The translations under genes were made by a program, and so were the position numbers. Of a stretch of DNA of 64,000 nucleotides, positions 1 to 10,679 are shown one piece after another. Under the pieces are notes generated by a model. It saw only the letters and a list, made by a program, of their open reading frames with translations. It was not told the DNA's origin and made no database searches. Origin of the DNA: Protula sp. h YS-2021 (lineage: Eukaryota > Annelida > Polychaeta > Sabellida > Serpulidae); NCBI GenBank assembly GCA_949752745.1, contig OX457024.1, positions 110,288,219 through 110,352,218 of the forward strand, written 5' to 3'. Numbering within the stretch: the first letter of the stretch is position 1; the number at the start of each line of letters is the position of its first letter.

Positions 1-96
1 TCAAGAAATACGTCGAGACTATATGTAGGGTTATTTCCTCTGAATGTATTTACATAAATATGTAACATTGACCTTGACATTGTTGTGCGCTATTTA

Positions 97-248
<152 letters not shown>

Positions 249-394
249 GTGTTTTGTATATCGATTTAACAGACATGCTCAGACCAGTTTACAATGTGCG
301 CATACCTGTACAGAATTATTTATTATAATTTTTTAAAACTCAGAATTATTATAATTTCGATGTGCCCATATAGTGTCTCTGAAATCATTATCTT

Positions 395-588
395 TTGGCA
401 CACATCTACCTAACAATAATGCAACTCTAACTTGGTATCAGAGGACTATATAGGCACACGGACATCCCTGGGGGGGGGGGGGGGTTTGCAAATTGTCATG
501 ATAACGAGCGGGATTCGAACCCGAGCTACAGAACCACAACTGCATGGCTGGCAAGCGTCTTTAACCACTCGGCCACCGAACCCCCTAA
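395..588 (-). mobile_element. tRNA-derived SINE (Ser/Leu-type head)
   Basis: Read on the minus strand, the segment near 588-506 carries an A-box-like GGCCGAGTGGTTAAAG and a B-box GGTTCGAATCC in tRNA order and spacing. The anticodon arm does not fold as a functional tRNA, and a non-tRNA body with a C-run (complement of 471-484) follows. This is the layout of a tRNA-Ser/Leu-derived SINE with an internal RNA polymerase III promoter. The 3' limit is uncertain. Confidence 0.6.
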
Positions 589-599
589 CTTGGCGTTTA

Positions 600-1060
600 G
601 CGACTTGTGATGGCTATATTATGCTGCACTTGCTGAAGGAGCAAGAGTGAAGAAGGAGGGATGAAGACATTGTAAAAGAAAAGCTAGAAAGAAAGAAACT
701 CCTATTGGTCGGCTCTTACGACAAGCATGGAATAGACAGCAGTGAACCCACCCCCTTAGTCGCCTCCTACGACATGCACAGAACAGCCAGCGGCAGCAGT
801 GCTCTGATCTCAGTCACCCACCTAGTCGGTTCCTCCATCATGCGCAGAAAAGAGAGCAGTGCCCCAGACCCACTCAGTCGCTTCCTATGACATGCACAGA
901 ACGGACCGTAGTGTCTACACCCACTTAGTCGCCTTCTATGGTATGCACAGAACAGCAGCGCTCCCCTCCGTCGACTTAGTTACCTCCCAAGACATGCACA
1001 AAACAGACCGCTGTGGGTCTGTTCTTAACATTCCCCCACCTATAAGTGATACCCGTGCGT
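600..1060 (+). repeat. Dispersed repeat with about 65-bp internal tandem units
   Basis: Roughly five imperfect units contain 'tcgcctcctacgacatgcac' variants, spaced about 60-75 bp. The leading part (600-715, containing an 'aagagtgaagaaggagg'-type stretch) resembles a second copy near 23440-23600, so the block is interspersed. No coding signal is seen. Confidence 0.6.
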
Positions 1061-1269
1061 TGATGTAGTGTACAATAATGTTAAAAGACGTCTCATATTA
1101 AGTTGTCTTCAGAATTAATCATACAATGCTTATAATACAGTAAGCGCGATGACGTTTGTCTTAAAGGACAGAATTAGGTTCAAGTTACTGAATTGGAATA
1201 CCTGTTATTTTACAAAATATTACATTTTGCCTATTCTTGAAACGTGCCCATACTAAAAGTGTCTAGATA

Positions 1270-1690
1270 AAAGCATGCACGAAACTGCTCAAAAGTACGG
1301 GGGAAAAACTACCTAAACAACGAGCGTAACTTTCTAAAGTTACGCACAAAACTGCCTACAAGCATGCTCAAAACTACTTAGAGACATGCGCGTAGATGTC
1401 TAAAAGTACGAGCGAAACTACCTAAAAGTACGCGCGAAACTACCTAAAAGTACGCGCGAAACTACCAAAAATACGCGCGAAACTACCTAAAAGTACGCGC
1501 GAAACTAACTAAAAGCAGGCGCGAAACTACATAAAAGTACACGCGAAACTACCTAAAAGTACGCGCGAAACTACCTAAAAGTACGCGCGTAACTACCTAA
1601 AAGTACGCGCGAAACTACCTAAAAGTACGCGCGAAACTACCTAAAAGTACGCGCGTAACTACCTAAAAATATGCTTGAAACTGTCCAAAA
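1270..1690. repeat. 22-bp minisatellite rich in CGCG
   Basis: About 19 copies of a 22-bp unit read as CTACCTAAAAGTACGCGCGAAA. Units are most regular from about 1408 to 1665 and decay towards both ends. The units directly abut with no unique spacers, so this is not a CRISPR array. Confidence 0.95.
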
Positions 1691-1789
1691 CCAAGCGAAG
1701 TGCAGACGCTGTGATGACTTAGTGCTTTTCACTCACGACCTTTGGTTCTGATCTTAGTTTCTGGCAATGTGAGACGAATTTAGATACCA

Positions 1790-2006
1790 ACATACACTAC
1801 CATGCACTACCACGCAATGGCATGCACTACCACACACTACCATACACTTCCTCACACTATCATACACTACCGCACACTACCATACACAAACATGCAATAC
1901 CACACACTACCACACACTACCATACACTACCACACATTACCCATACACTACCGCACACTATCATACACTACCACATACTACCACACACTACTATACAGCG
2001 TGATAA
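1790..2006. repeat. CACTACCATA-type minisatellite
   Basis: Imperfect tandem array of 9-10 bp words (CACACTACCA / TACACTACCA). The His/Thr-rich reading frames here are repeat artefacts. Confidence 0.9.
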
Positions 2007-3160
2007 ATAGAGTCACACATAACCATACATATTGACATTATTATTTTGTCACATTTTCAGAAAATGCCTTACTACACATCTGTAAATATTTTTAGGTGTA
2101 TTCGTAACATGTTACTTTTTTGTGTGAAAGCTATGAATGTCACGTGAAAGAGTTGTTTTATCAATTTTCCCCGACGCCTTATTCTGGCGGTATAGTTGTG
2201 CAAAGCTTTTACGACGTTCGCGCTCAAACGGGTATTTTGTATCGCTGTGCTATTTATTTACAATTAATATACCAGAAAATATTTAATTCTTTAGCGAACC
2301 ACTTTTTTTCTATCATCCAAATCACGTGGTTTTCATTATTCTCATAATAAATTATAGAATTTTTACTGACATGAATTAAATTTGTCACGCTTCATTACTA
2401 ATTTTTTTAATTTCTAAAATTAAGAAATCTCATTCGAAAGCATGTTATATCAACCGACCAATCAGAGGGGGTTTTACAATTCAAAAACTGCAGTTTTATT
2501 GAAAGTTGTTTTTGATGTTGACAGTTGTGCCCTGGTAGACCTTGACCTTGAACAAATGTTACAAGGCCTGTGATTGGCTGATGGCAAAAGTAAAATGAAC
2601 TTGGCCAAGCAGCCAACGACCTTAGAAAGTCGGAGATTTCAACAAAAACATTTTCTTCAGTTGTGAGACTCTTCATCTACAGATCAGTAATTAGCAAAGT
2701 ACCTGTAAGCCTTCGAGAATACGGTCCCTGGTGAATTTGAATATGGGATTTTGCAGCTGCATTTGTATTTTGAAATTAGTATATAAGACTGAAAAATAAG
2801 TATATTGCTATATTATTTATTCAACCTGTCACCATTGGCGGCTACACGTTAATTACTTTTATTTACACCTGAGTTATTGTTATAAAGACATCACCATGTT
2901 TTACTTGTCATACGACGAATTACATATATAAGTGAAACAGTATCGCAGCTAGAAACGCAATTAAAATCAGACAATTAAAATGCAGAAGTAAACAAATGCC
3001 TTGATAAGTCAAAAATAAACACAATCACAAAATGAATGTTTACTTATTTGTAAGACCAACATAATAAAAAAAAAGCTGCGATGTGACTTTTAACTTAAAA
3101 ATAGAGCTTAAACGTTAATAATTTTTGATAAATTTCAGCATCATCAGAGAGGAATAAATC
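2007..3160. other. No gene recognised
   Basis: AT-rich single-copy-looking DNA. No open frame with family resemblance, splice-bounded exon or RNA gene could be supported here. Confidence 0.5.
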
Positions 3161-3167
3161 CCCGGAA

Positions 3168-3200
3168 GAGGGGTGGGGTGGGGGTGGGGGTGGTGGGGGC
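3168..3200 (+). other. G-quadruplex-capable G-run cluster
   Basis: Five runs of four or five G separated by one to four bases. The sequence fits the intramolecular G-quadruplex pattern on the plus strand. No function is inferred. Confidence 0.6.
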
Positions 3201-3289
3201 ACTTACGCACCAACTGTGTGACGTTCGGGTGAATGTGGTTAACAGGCCTTTGTTCAAGGCTGGCCATTTATCTCTAATGTTCAACTCTC

Positions 3290-3400
3290 CAAGGAGTTAC
3301 TATATTCGTAGAATTCCCAGTGGGTCTGCGGAGTAAGAGCGCACTATACAGAACAGATCGAACCGCCGCAGAGGTTGGCTGTTGGTCAACAACGAAGTAA
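3290..3400 (-). repeat. Dispersed repeat, family C, copy 1
   Basis: The reverse complement shares blocks with 22690-22795 and 28725-28820: a GTTGTTG-CAACAGCC start, CTCTACGGCGGTTCGGTCT, and a CGCAGACCCACTGGG tail. Three copies in one window show it is interspersed. No tRNA fold is evident. Confidence 0.6.
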
Positions 3401-3458
3401 AACTACTTATAATTTTCTTTACACAACTGTGCAATTGTCAGTACACAGCAACAACGAG

Positions 3459-3535
3459 AATGGAGTGGCGGTGGTGGCGGTGGTGGCGGTGGTGGCGGTG
3501 ATGGCGGTGGTGGCGACGATGGCGGTGAGGGTTGC
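3459..3535. repeat. GGTGGC minisatellite
   Basis: Tandem GGTGGC/GGCGGT hexamers. The Val/Ala run encoded in one frame is a repeat artefact. Confidence 0.9.
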
Positions 3536-3641
3536 TGTGTGTGTCACTCTCTCGTCTCTGTTGTTATGCTGAGAAAACTGGAGCAGCTGAAAAAAACAAG
3601 TGTTTATTTGTTACATTTAGCCAACTTAAGGATAAAATAAT

Positions 3642-6441
3642 TAACGCTTGGAACTTCGTTCCAAGAAGTTATTGTTTTTCCTCGAATTGTGGAGGTGAAA
3701 GTACCTCTTTTTTTTCCTTTTTTTGTTAGTTAACGCTTGGAACTTCGTTCCAAGAAGTTATTGTTTTTCCTCGAATTGTGGGCGTAAAGTACCTCTTTTT
3801 AACGCTTGGAACTTCGTTCCAAGAAGTTATTGTTTTTCCTCGAATTGTGGATGTGAAAGTACCTCTTTTTTTTCCTTTTTTTGTTAGTTTTTTGTTTTTT
3901 TTTGTTTTTTTTCTTCATTTTTTTTTTCACGCAAAAAAAGTCCGCGTCGGTTTCCAGACATCTCCTCCGAAACGGCTGAAGCTAGAAGAATGAAATTTGG
4001 CATACTTGAAGTCGACTATGCGAAGTGGTGCTAAATGAATTTTTTATTGACCTATGACGTCATCATCTGCGTCTTGTGACGTCACGCAGATTTCATAGCT
4101 TAATATCTCCAAAACCGCTGGATCTAGAGGTTCGGAGCTAAATACGTCATGAGACTACTTTTTGACAAAGAACACCGTGATAGCACTATTTTTTACGTAT
4201 TGCGTAATTCTGACGTCATTTCTACGTTTTCTGTTCCTGGTCGGTTTTAAAGCGGGATTTTTGCGCACAGTATACAGAAAGCTTAGTTGTATACGAATTG
4301 ACGGTTAAAAGTAACTTTTAACTGCCAAACGCCCTGTAAAACGCCCCACCCCACCCCCAAAATACGTAAACAAAATACTGCCATCACAAGGTCAGCAAGT
4401 AAACAGATACTGTAGTACTCGCAGTAGCTATTTGCGTTATGTGTGCCAAATAAGAATAAGCATAAATAAGCAATGTTGCTGTAACTGGCTGATACAGAAA
4501 GGCTCCCATCACTGTGCGCATGCAATGCTGCCTTCATGGTACTCATTTTCGCTGCGCTTATCGCTGGAATGTACTTAAGTGTTTTTTTTTTTCATAAAGC
4601 AGCCGACTGCGTTTTTTATTACAAAGAGAACAAGTTGCTTCTTAAATTTCATAGTCTTTTGCAAGTTACTTATTTGACAAAGCTGATTATAAAAGCTGTT
4701 TGTCCTTGTGTTTTACAAAGTTCTGTGCAGGATAAGGAAGAGCCACTCGAAAAGTAGGTATTCGTTGACTTAATAAAAAGTTTAAAATGCCATTGAAATA
4801 GGAATCTGTTTACAGTGAGCGTGTGTGTGTGGGGGGGGGGGGGCAGGGAGTAGTTAGTGTTCAATTAAAGGGTTGAATGTTCTACGGGGTTATTCAAAAT
4901 ATGACTTTCTGGGTCACGGTCAAGGTCAAAAACGGGAGTTGACTATTATCTCGAAAACGGTTGGAGATAGAGCGATTTGAGCTCATTTTCGACCCTTTGG
5001 CCTAAACAACGTTACATAAGAGGTACCGCGGTTTCCTTACCTTCTGGGTCACGGTCAAGGTCAAAAACTGGAAGTTGACTGTTATTTCGAAAACGGGTAG
5101 AGATAGAGCGATTTTGGACTCATTTTCGACCCTTTGGGCCTAAGCAACGTTACATAAGATGTATCTCGGTGACCTTGACCTTGTGGGTCACGGTCAAGGT
5201 AAAAAAAAGGAAGTTGACTATTATCTGGAAAACGGTTAGAGAGAGAACGATTTTAAGCTCATTTTCGACCCTTTGGGCCTAACCAACGTCACATAAGAGG
5301 TACCTCGGTGAACATGACCTTCTAGGTCACGGTCAAGGTAAAAAACCGGAAGTTGACTATTATCTCGAAAACGGTTAGAGATAGAACGATTTTGAGCTCT
5401 TTTTCGACCCTTTGGGCCTAACCAACGTCACATAAGAGATAACTCGGTAAACACGACCTTCTGGGTCACGGTCAAGGTCAAAAAAAGGAAGTTGACTATT
5501 ATCTCGAAAACGGTTAGAGATAGAACGATTTTAAGCTCACTTTCGATCCTTTGGACCTATCCAACGATACATAAGAGGTACCTCGGTGTCCTTGACCTTC
5601 TGGGTCACGGTAAAGGTTAAAAACCGGAAGTTGACTATTATCTCGAAAACGGTTAAAGATAGAACGATTTTAAGCTCATTTTCTAGCCTTTGGGCTTAAA
5701 CAACGTCACATAAGAGGTACCTCGGTGACCTTGACCTTCTGGGTCACGGTCAAGGTCAAAAACCGGAAGTTGACTATTATCTCGAAAACGGTTAGAGATA
5801 GAACGATTTTAAGCTCACTTTCGATCCTTTGGACCTAACCAACGATACATAAGAGGTACCTCGGTGTCCTTGACCTTCTGGGTCACGGTAAAGGTTAAAA
5901 ACCGGAAGTTGACTATTATCTGGAAAACGGTTAAAGATAGAACGATTTTAAGCTCATTTTCTAGCCTTTGGGCTTAAACAACGTCACATAAGAGGTACCT
6001 CGGTGACCTTGACCTTCTGGGTCACGGTCAAGGTAAAAAACCGGAAGTTGACTATTATCTCGAAAACGGTTAGACATAGAACGATTTTAAGCTCATTTTC
6101 GATCCTTTAGACCTAAACAACGATACATAAGAGGTACCTCGGTTTCCTTGACCTTTGTCATGGTCAAGGTCAAAAAAAGGAGATTGGATCAAAGCAGCGA
6201 TAACGAAGGAGTATTGTGTGACTTCGAGGTTTGTCACAGCTGAGCGAGTGTGGACATAAAACAAAAGGGACGCAGTAATTAGTGAACAGGTTATGCCTAA
6301 CCATGGGAATGAAGCTCAATAAATCGCACAATATTGAAAACTCTCCATGCAAAAGTGTATTAACGATAAATTATATGTTTAACATTCTAACTGACTGCTT
6401 CCAAGCGTTAATTTCGTCACTAGGTGGCGAAATCGGTCTAG
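3642..6441 (+). mobile_element. Helentron/HINE-like element, unit 1
   Basis: Starts with TAACGCTTGGAAC, part of a hairpin with an 8-bp stem (CTTGGAACTTCGTTCCAAG), which occurs three times in tandem at 3642, 3731 and 3801. It ends with the inverted counterpart TTCCAAGCGTTA, then a hairpin (ATTTCG...CGAAAT with inner CAC/GTG pairing and a 3-nt loop), then CGGTCTAG. In between are a T-rich lead, a conserved roughly 900-bp 5' body, a GT/G-run near 4823, and about nine copies of a 140-bp core repeat. Subterminal inverted repeats, a central tandem array and a 3' hairpin plus CTAG are the layout of nonautonomous Helentrons. No Rep/helicase coding is present. Confidence 0.55.
4905..6175 (+). repeat. 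140-bp core satellite of unit 1
   Basis: Nine or so head-to-tail copies, tracked by GGGTCACGGTCAAGGT near 4912, 5046, 5187, 5325, 5464, 5606, 5747, 5880 and 6018 (steps of 133-142 bp). Each copy has GAAAACGGTTAGAGATAGA and a TGACCTTGACC block. Many copies contain TCAAGGTCA or its complement, which equals the extended nuclear-receptor half-site used by ERR/NR5A proteins; whether it is used is unknown. Confidence 0.9.
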
Positions 6442-8411
6442 TTTTTCCTTTTTTTGTTAGTTTTTTGTTTTTTTTTGTTTTTTTTCTTCTTTATTTTTTT
6501 TTTCACGCAAAGTCACCGTCGGTTTCCAGACAACTCCTCCGAAACGGCTGAAGCTAGAAGAATGAAATTTGGCACACTTGAAGTCGACTATGCGAAGTGG
6601 TGCTAAATGAATTTTTTATTGACCTATGACGTCATCATCTACGTCTTGTGACGTCACGCCGATTTCATTGCTTAATATCTCCAAAACCGCTGGATCTAGA
6701 GGTTTGGAGCTAAATACGTCATGAGACTACTTTTTGACAAAGAACACCGTGATAGCACTATTTTTTACGTATTGCGTAATTCTGACGTCATTTCTACGTT
6801 TTCTGTTCCTGGGCGGTTTTAAAGAGGGATTTTTGCGCACAGTATACAGAAAGCTTAGTTGTATACGAATTGGCAGTTAAAAATAACTTTAAACTACCAA
6901 ACGCCCTGTAAAACGCCCCACCCACCCCAAAAAATACATAAACAAAATACTGCCATCACAAGGTCAGCAAGTAAACAGATACTGTAGTACTCGCAGTAGC
7001 TATTTGCGTTATGTGTGCCAAATAAGGATAAGCATAAATAAGCAATGTTGCTGTAACTGGCTGATACAGAAAGGCTCCCATCACTGTGCGCATGCAATGC
7101 TGCCTTCATGGCACTCATACTGGAGTGTACTTAAGTGTTTTTTTTTCATAAAGTAGCCGACTGCGTTTTTGATTACAAAGAGAACAAGTTGCTTCTTAAA
7201 TTTCATAGTCTTTTGCAAGTTATTTATTTGACAAAGCTGATTATAAAAGCTGTTTGTCCTTGTGTTTTACAAAGTTCTGTGTAGGATAAGGAAGAGCCAC
7301 TCGAAAAGTAGGTATTCGTTGACTTAATAAAAAGTTTAAAATGCCATTGAAACAGGAATCTGTTTACAGTGAGTGTGTGTGTGGGGGGGGGGGGGGCGGG
7401 GAGTAGTTAGTGTCAATTAAAGGGTTGAATGTTCTACGGGGTTATTCAAAATATGACTTTCTTGGTCACGGTCAAGGTCAAAAACGGGAGTTGACTATTA
7501 TCTCAAAAACGGTTAGAGATAGAGCGATTTTGGACTCATTTTCGATCCTTTGGGCCTAAGCAACGTTACATAAGATGTATCTCGGTGACCTTGACCTTGT
7601 GGGTCACGGTCAAGGTAAAAAAAAGGAAGTTGACTATTATCTGGAAAAAGGTTGGAGATAGAACGATTTTAAGCTCATTTTCGACTCTTTGGGCCTAACC
7701 AACGTCACATAACAGGTACCTCGGTGAACATGACCTTCTGGGTCAGGTTCAAGGTCAAAAACCGGAAGTTGACTATTATCTCGAAAACGGTTAGAGATAG
7801 AACGATTTTAAGCTCATTTTCGACCCTTTGGGCCTAACCAACGTCACGTAAGAGGTACCTCGGTGAACACGACCTTCTGGGTCACTGTCAAGGTAAAAAA
7901 ACCTGAAGTTGACTATTATCTCGAAAACGGTTGGAGATAGAACGATTTTAAGCTCATTTTCGCTCCTTTGGACCTAACAAACGATACATAAGAGGTACCT
8001 CGGTTTCCTTGACCTTCTGGGTCACGGTAAAGGTTTAAAACCGGAAGATAGAACGATTTTAAGCTCATTTTCGATCCTTTGGACCTAAACAACGATACAT
8101 AAGAGGTACCTCGGTTTCCTTGACCTTTGTCATGGTCAAGGTCAAAAAAAGGAGATTGGATCAAAGAGCGATAACGAAGGGGTATTGTGTGACTTCGAGG
8201 TTTGTCACAGCTGAGCGAGTGTGGACATAAAACAAAAGGGACGCAGTAATTAGTGAACAGGTTATGCCTAACCATGGGAATGAAGCTCAATAAATCGCAC
8301 AATATTGAAAACTTTCCATACAAAAGTGTATTAACGATAAATTATATGTTTAACATTCTAATTGACTGCTTCCAAGGTTAATTTCGTCACTAGGTGGCGA
8401 AATCGGTCTAG
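6442..8411 (+). mobile_element. Helentron/HINE-like element, unit 2
   Basis: Begins directly after the CTAG of unit 1, without the TAACGCTTGG hairpin: it enters at the T-rich lead. The 5' body is highly similar to unit 1. The core array is shorter (about 7455-8150) and has internal deletions near 8043. It ends in the same 3' hairpin plus CGGTCTAG. The exact abutment is what rolling-circle, end-to-end amplification would leave. Confidence 0.55.
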
Positions 8412-10679
8412 TTTTTTGTTTTTTTTTTGTTTTTTTTCTTTTTCATTTTTTTTTTCACGCAAAGTCCCCGTCGGTTTCCAGACATCTCCTCCGAAACGGC
8501 TGAAGCTAGAAGAATGAAATTTGGCATACTTAAAGTCGAGTATGCGAAGTGGTGCTAAATGAATTTTTTATTGACCTATGACGTCATCATCTGCGTCTTG
8601 TGACGTCACGCAGATTTCATAGCTTAATATCTCCAAAACCGCTGGATCTAGAGGTTCGGAGCTAAATACGTCATGAGACTACTTTTTGACAAAGAACACC
8701 GTGATAGCACTATTTTTTACGTATTGCGTAATTCTGACGTCATTTCTACGTTTTCTGTTCCTGGTCGGTTTTAAAGCGGGATTTTTGCGCACAGTATACA
8801 GAAAGCTTAGTTGTATACGAATTGACGGTTAAAAGTAACTTTTAACTGCCAAACGCCCTGTAAAACGCCCCACCCCACCCCCAAAATACGTAAACAAAAT
8901 ACTGCCATCACAAGGTCAGCAAGTAAACAGATACTGTAGTACTCGCAGTAGCTATTTGCGTTATGTGTGCCAAATAAGGATAAGCATAAATAAGCAATGT
9001 TGCTGTAACTGGCTGATACAGAAAGGCTCCCATCACTGTGCGCATGCAATGCTGCCTTCATGGCACTCATACTGGAGTGTACTTAAGTGTTTTTTTTTTC
9101 ATAAAGCAGCCGACTGCGTTTTTGATTACAAAGAGAACAAGTTGCTTCTTAAATTTCATAGTCTTTTGCAAGTTATTTATTTGACAAAGCTGATTATAAA
9201 ACCTGTTTGTCCTTGTGTTTTACAAAGTTCTGTGCAGGATAAGGAAGAGCCACTCGAAAAGTAGGTATTCGTTGACTTAACAAAAAGTTTAAAATGCCAT
9301 TGAAACAGGAATCTGTTTACAGTGAGTGTGTGTGTGTGTGGGGGGGGGGGGGTGGGGCAGGGAGTAGTTAGTGTTCAATTAAAGGGTTGAATGTTCTACG
9401 GGGTTATTCAAAATATGACTTTCTGGGTCACGGTCAAGGTCAAAAACGGGAGTTGACTATTATCTCAAAAACGGTTAGAGATAGAGCGATTTGAGCTCAT
9501 TTTCGACCCTTTGGGCCTAAACAACGTTACATAAGAGGTACCGCGGTTTCCTTACCTTCTGGGTCACGGTCAAGGTAAAAAACCGGAAGTTGACTATTAT
9601 CTCGAAAACGGTTAGAGATAGAGCGATTTTGGACTCATTTTCGACCCTTTGGGCCTAAGCAACGTTACATAAGATGTATCTCGGTGACCTTGACCTTCTG
9701 GGTCACGGTCAAGGTAAAAAAAAAGGAAGTTGACTATTATCTGGAAAACGGTTAGAGATAGAACGATTTTAAGCTCATTTTCGGCCCTTTGGGCCTAACC
9801 AACGTCACATAAGAGGTACCTCGGTGAACATGACCTTCTGGGTCACGGTCAAGGTCAAAAACCGGAAGTTAACTATTATCTCGAAAACGGTTAGAGATAG
9901 AACGATTTTAAGCTCATTTTCGACCCTTTGGGCCTAACCAACGTCACATAAGAGGTAACTCGGTGAACACGACCTCCTGGGTCACGGTCAAGGTCAAAAA
10001 CCGGAAGTTGACTATTATCTCGAAAACGGTTAGAGATAGAACGATTTTAAGCTCATTTTCGATCCTTTGGACCTAACCAACGATACATAAGAGGTACCTC
10101 GGTTTCCTTGACCTTCTGGGTCACGGCAAAGGTTAAAAACCGGAAGTTGACTATTATCTGGAAAACGGTTAAAGATAGAACGATTTTATGCTCATTTTCT
10201 AGCCTTTGGGCTTAAACAACGTCACATAAGAGGTACCTCGGTGACCTTGACCTTCTGGGTCACGGTCAAGGTAAAAAATCGGAAGTTGACTATTATCTCG
10301 AAAACGGTTAGAGATAGAACGATTTTAAGCTCATTTTCGATCCTTTGGACCTAAACAACGATACACAAGAGGTACCTCGGTTTCCTTGACCTTTGTCATG
10401 GTCAAAGTCAAAAAAAGGAGATTGGATCAAAGCAGCGATAACGAAGGGGTATTGTGTGACTTCGAGGTTTGTCACAGCTGAGCGAGTGTGGACATAAAAC
10501 AAAAGGGACGCAGTAATTAGTGAACAGGTTATGCCTAACCATGGGAATGAAGCTCGATAAATCGCACAATATTGAATACTCTCCATACAAAAGTGTATTA
10601 ACGATAAATTATATGTTTAACATTCTAACTGACTGCTTCCAAGCGTTAATTTCGTCACTAGGTGGCGAAATCGGTCTAG
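8412..10679 (+). mobile_element. Helentron/HINE-like element, unit 3
   Basis: Third head-to-tail copy. T-rich lead, conserved body, GT/G-run near 9325, core array of about seven 140-bp repeats (9418-10410), 3' tail with TTCCAAGCGTTA, hairpin and CGGTCTAG. The 87-residue minus-strand frame at 8807-9070 also occurs in units 1 and 2, but only because the copies are young; no codon-level constraint is evident. Confidence 0.55.

Noticed and set aside
505..588. Functional tRNA gene
   Set aside because: A and B boxes are present, but the anticodon and acceptor stems do not pair and a SINE-like body follows.
1270..1690. Possible CRISPR-like array of 22-bp repeats
   Set aside because: Repeats abut without spacers and the genome is eukaryotic; it is a minisatellite.
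4283..9070. An 87-residue minus-strand frame (MSAMKAALHAHSDGSLSVSA...) repeated in Helentron-like units 1, 2 and 3, longer in unit 5
   Set aside because: The units are near-identical at the DNA level in coding and noncoding parts alike, so an open frame is expected to persist; no family resemblance, and it is lost or altered in unit 4.
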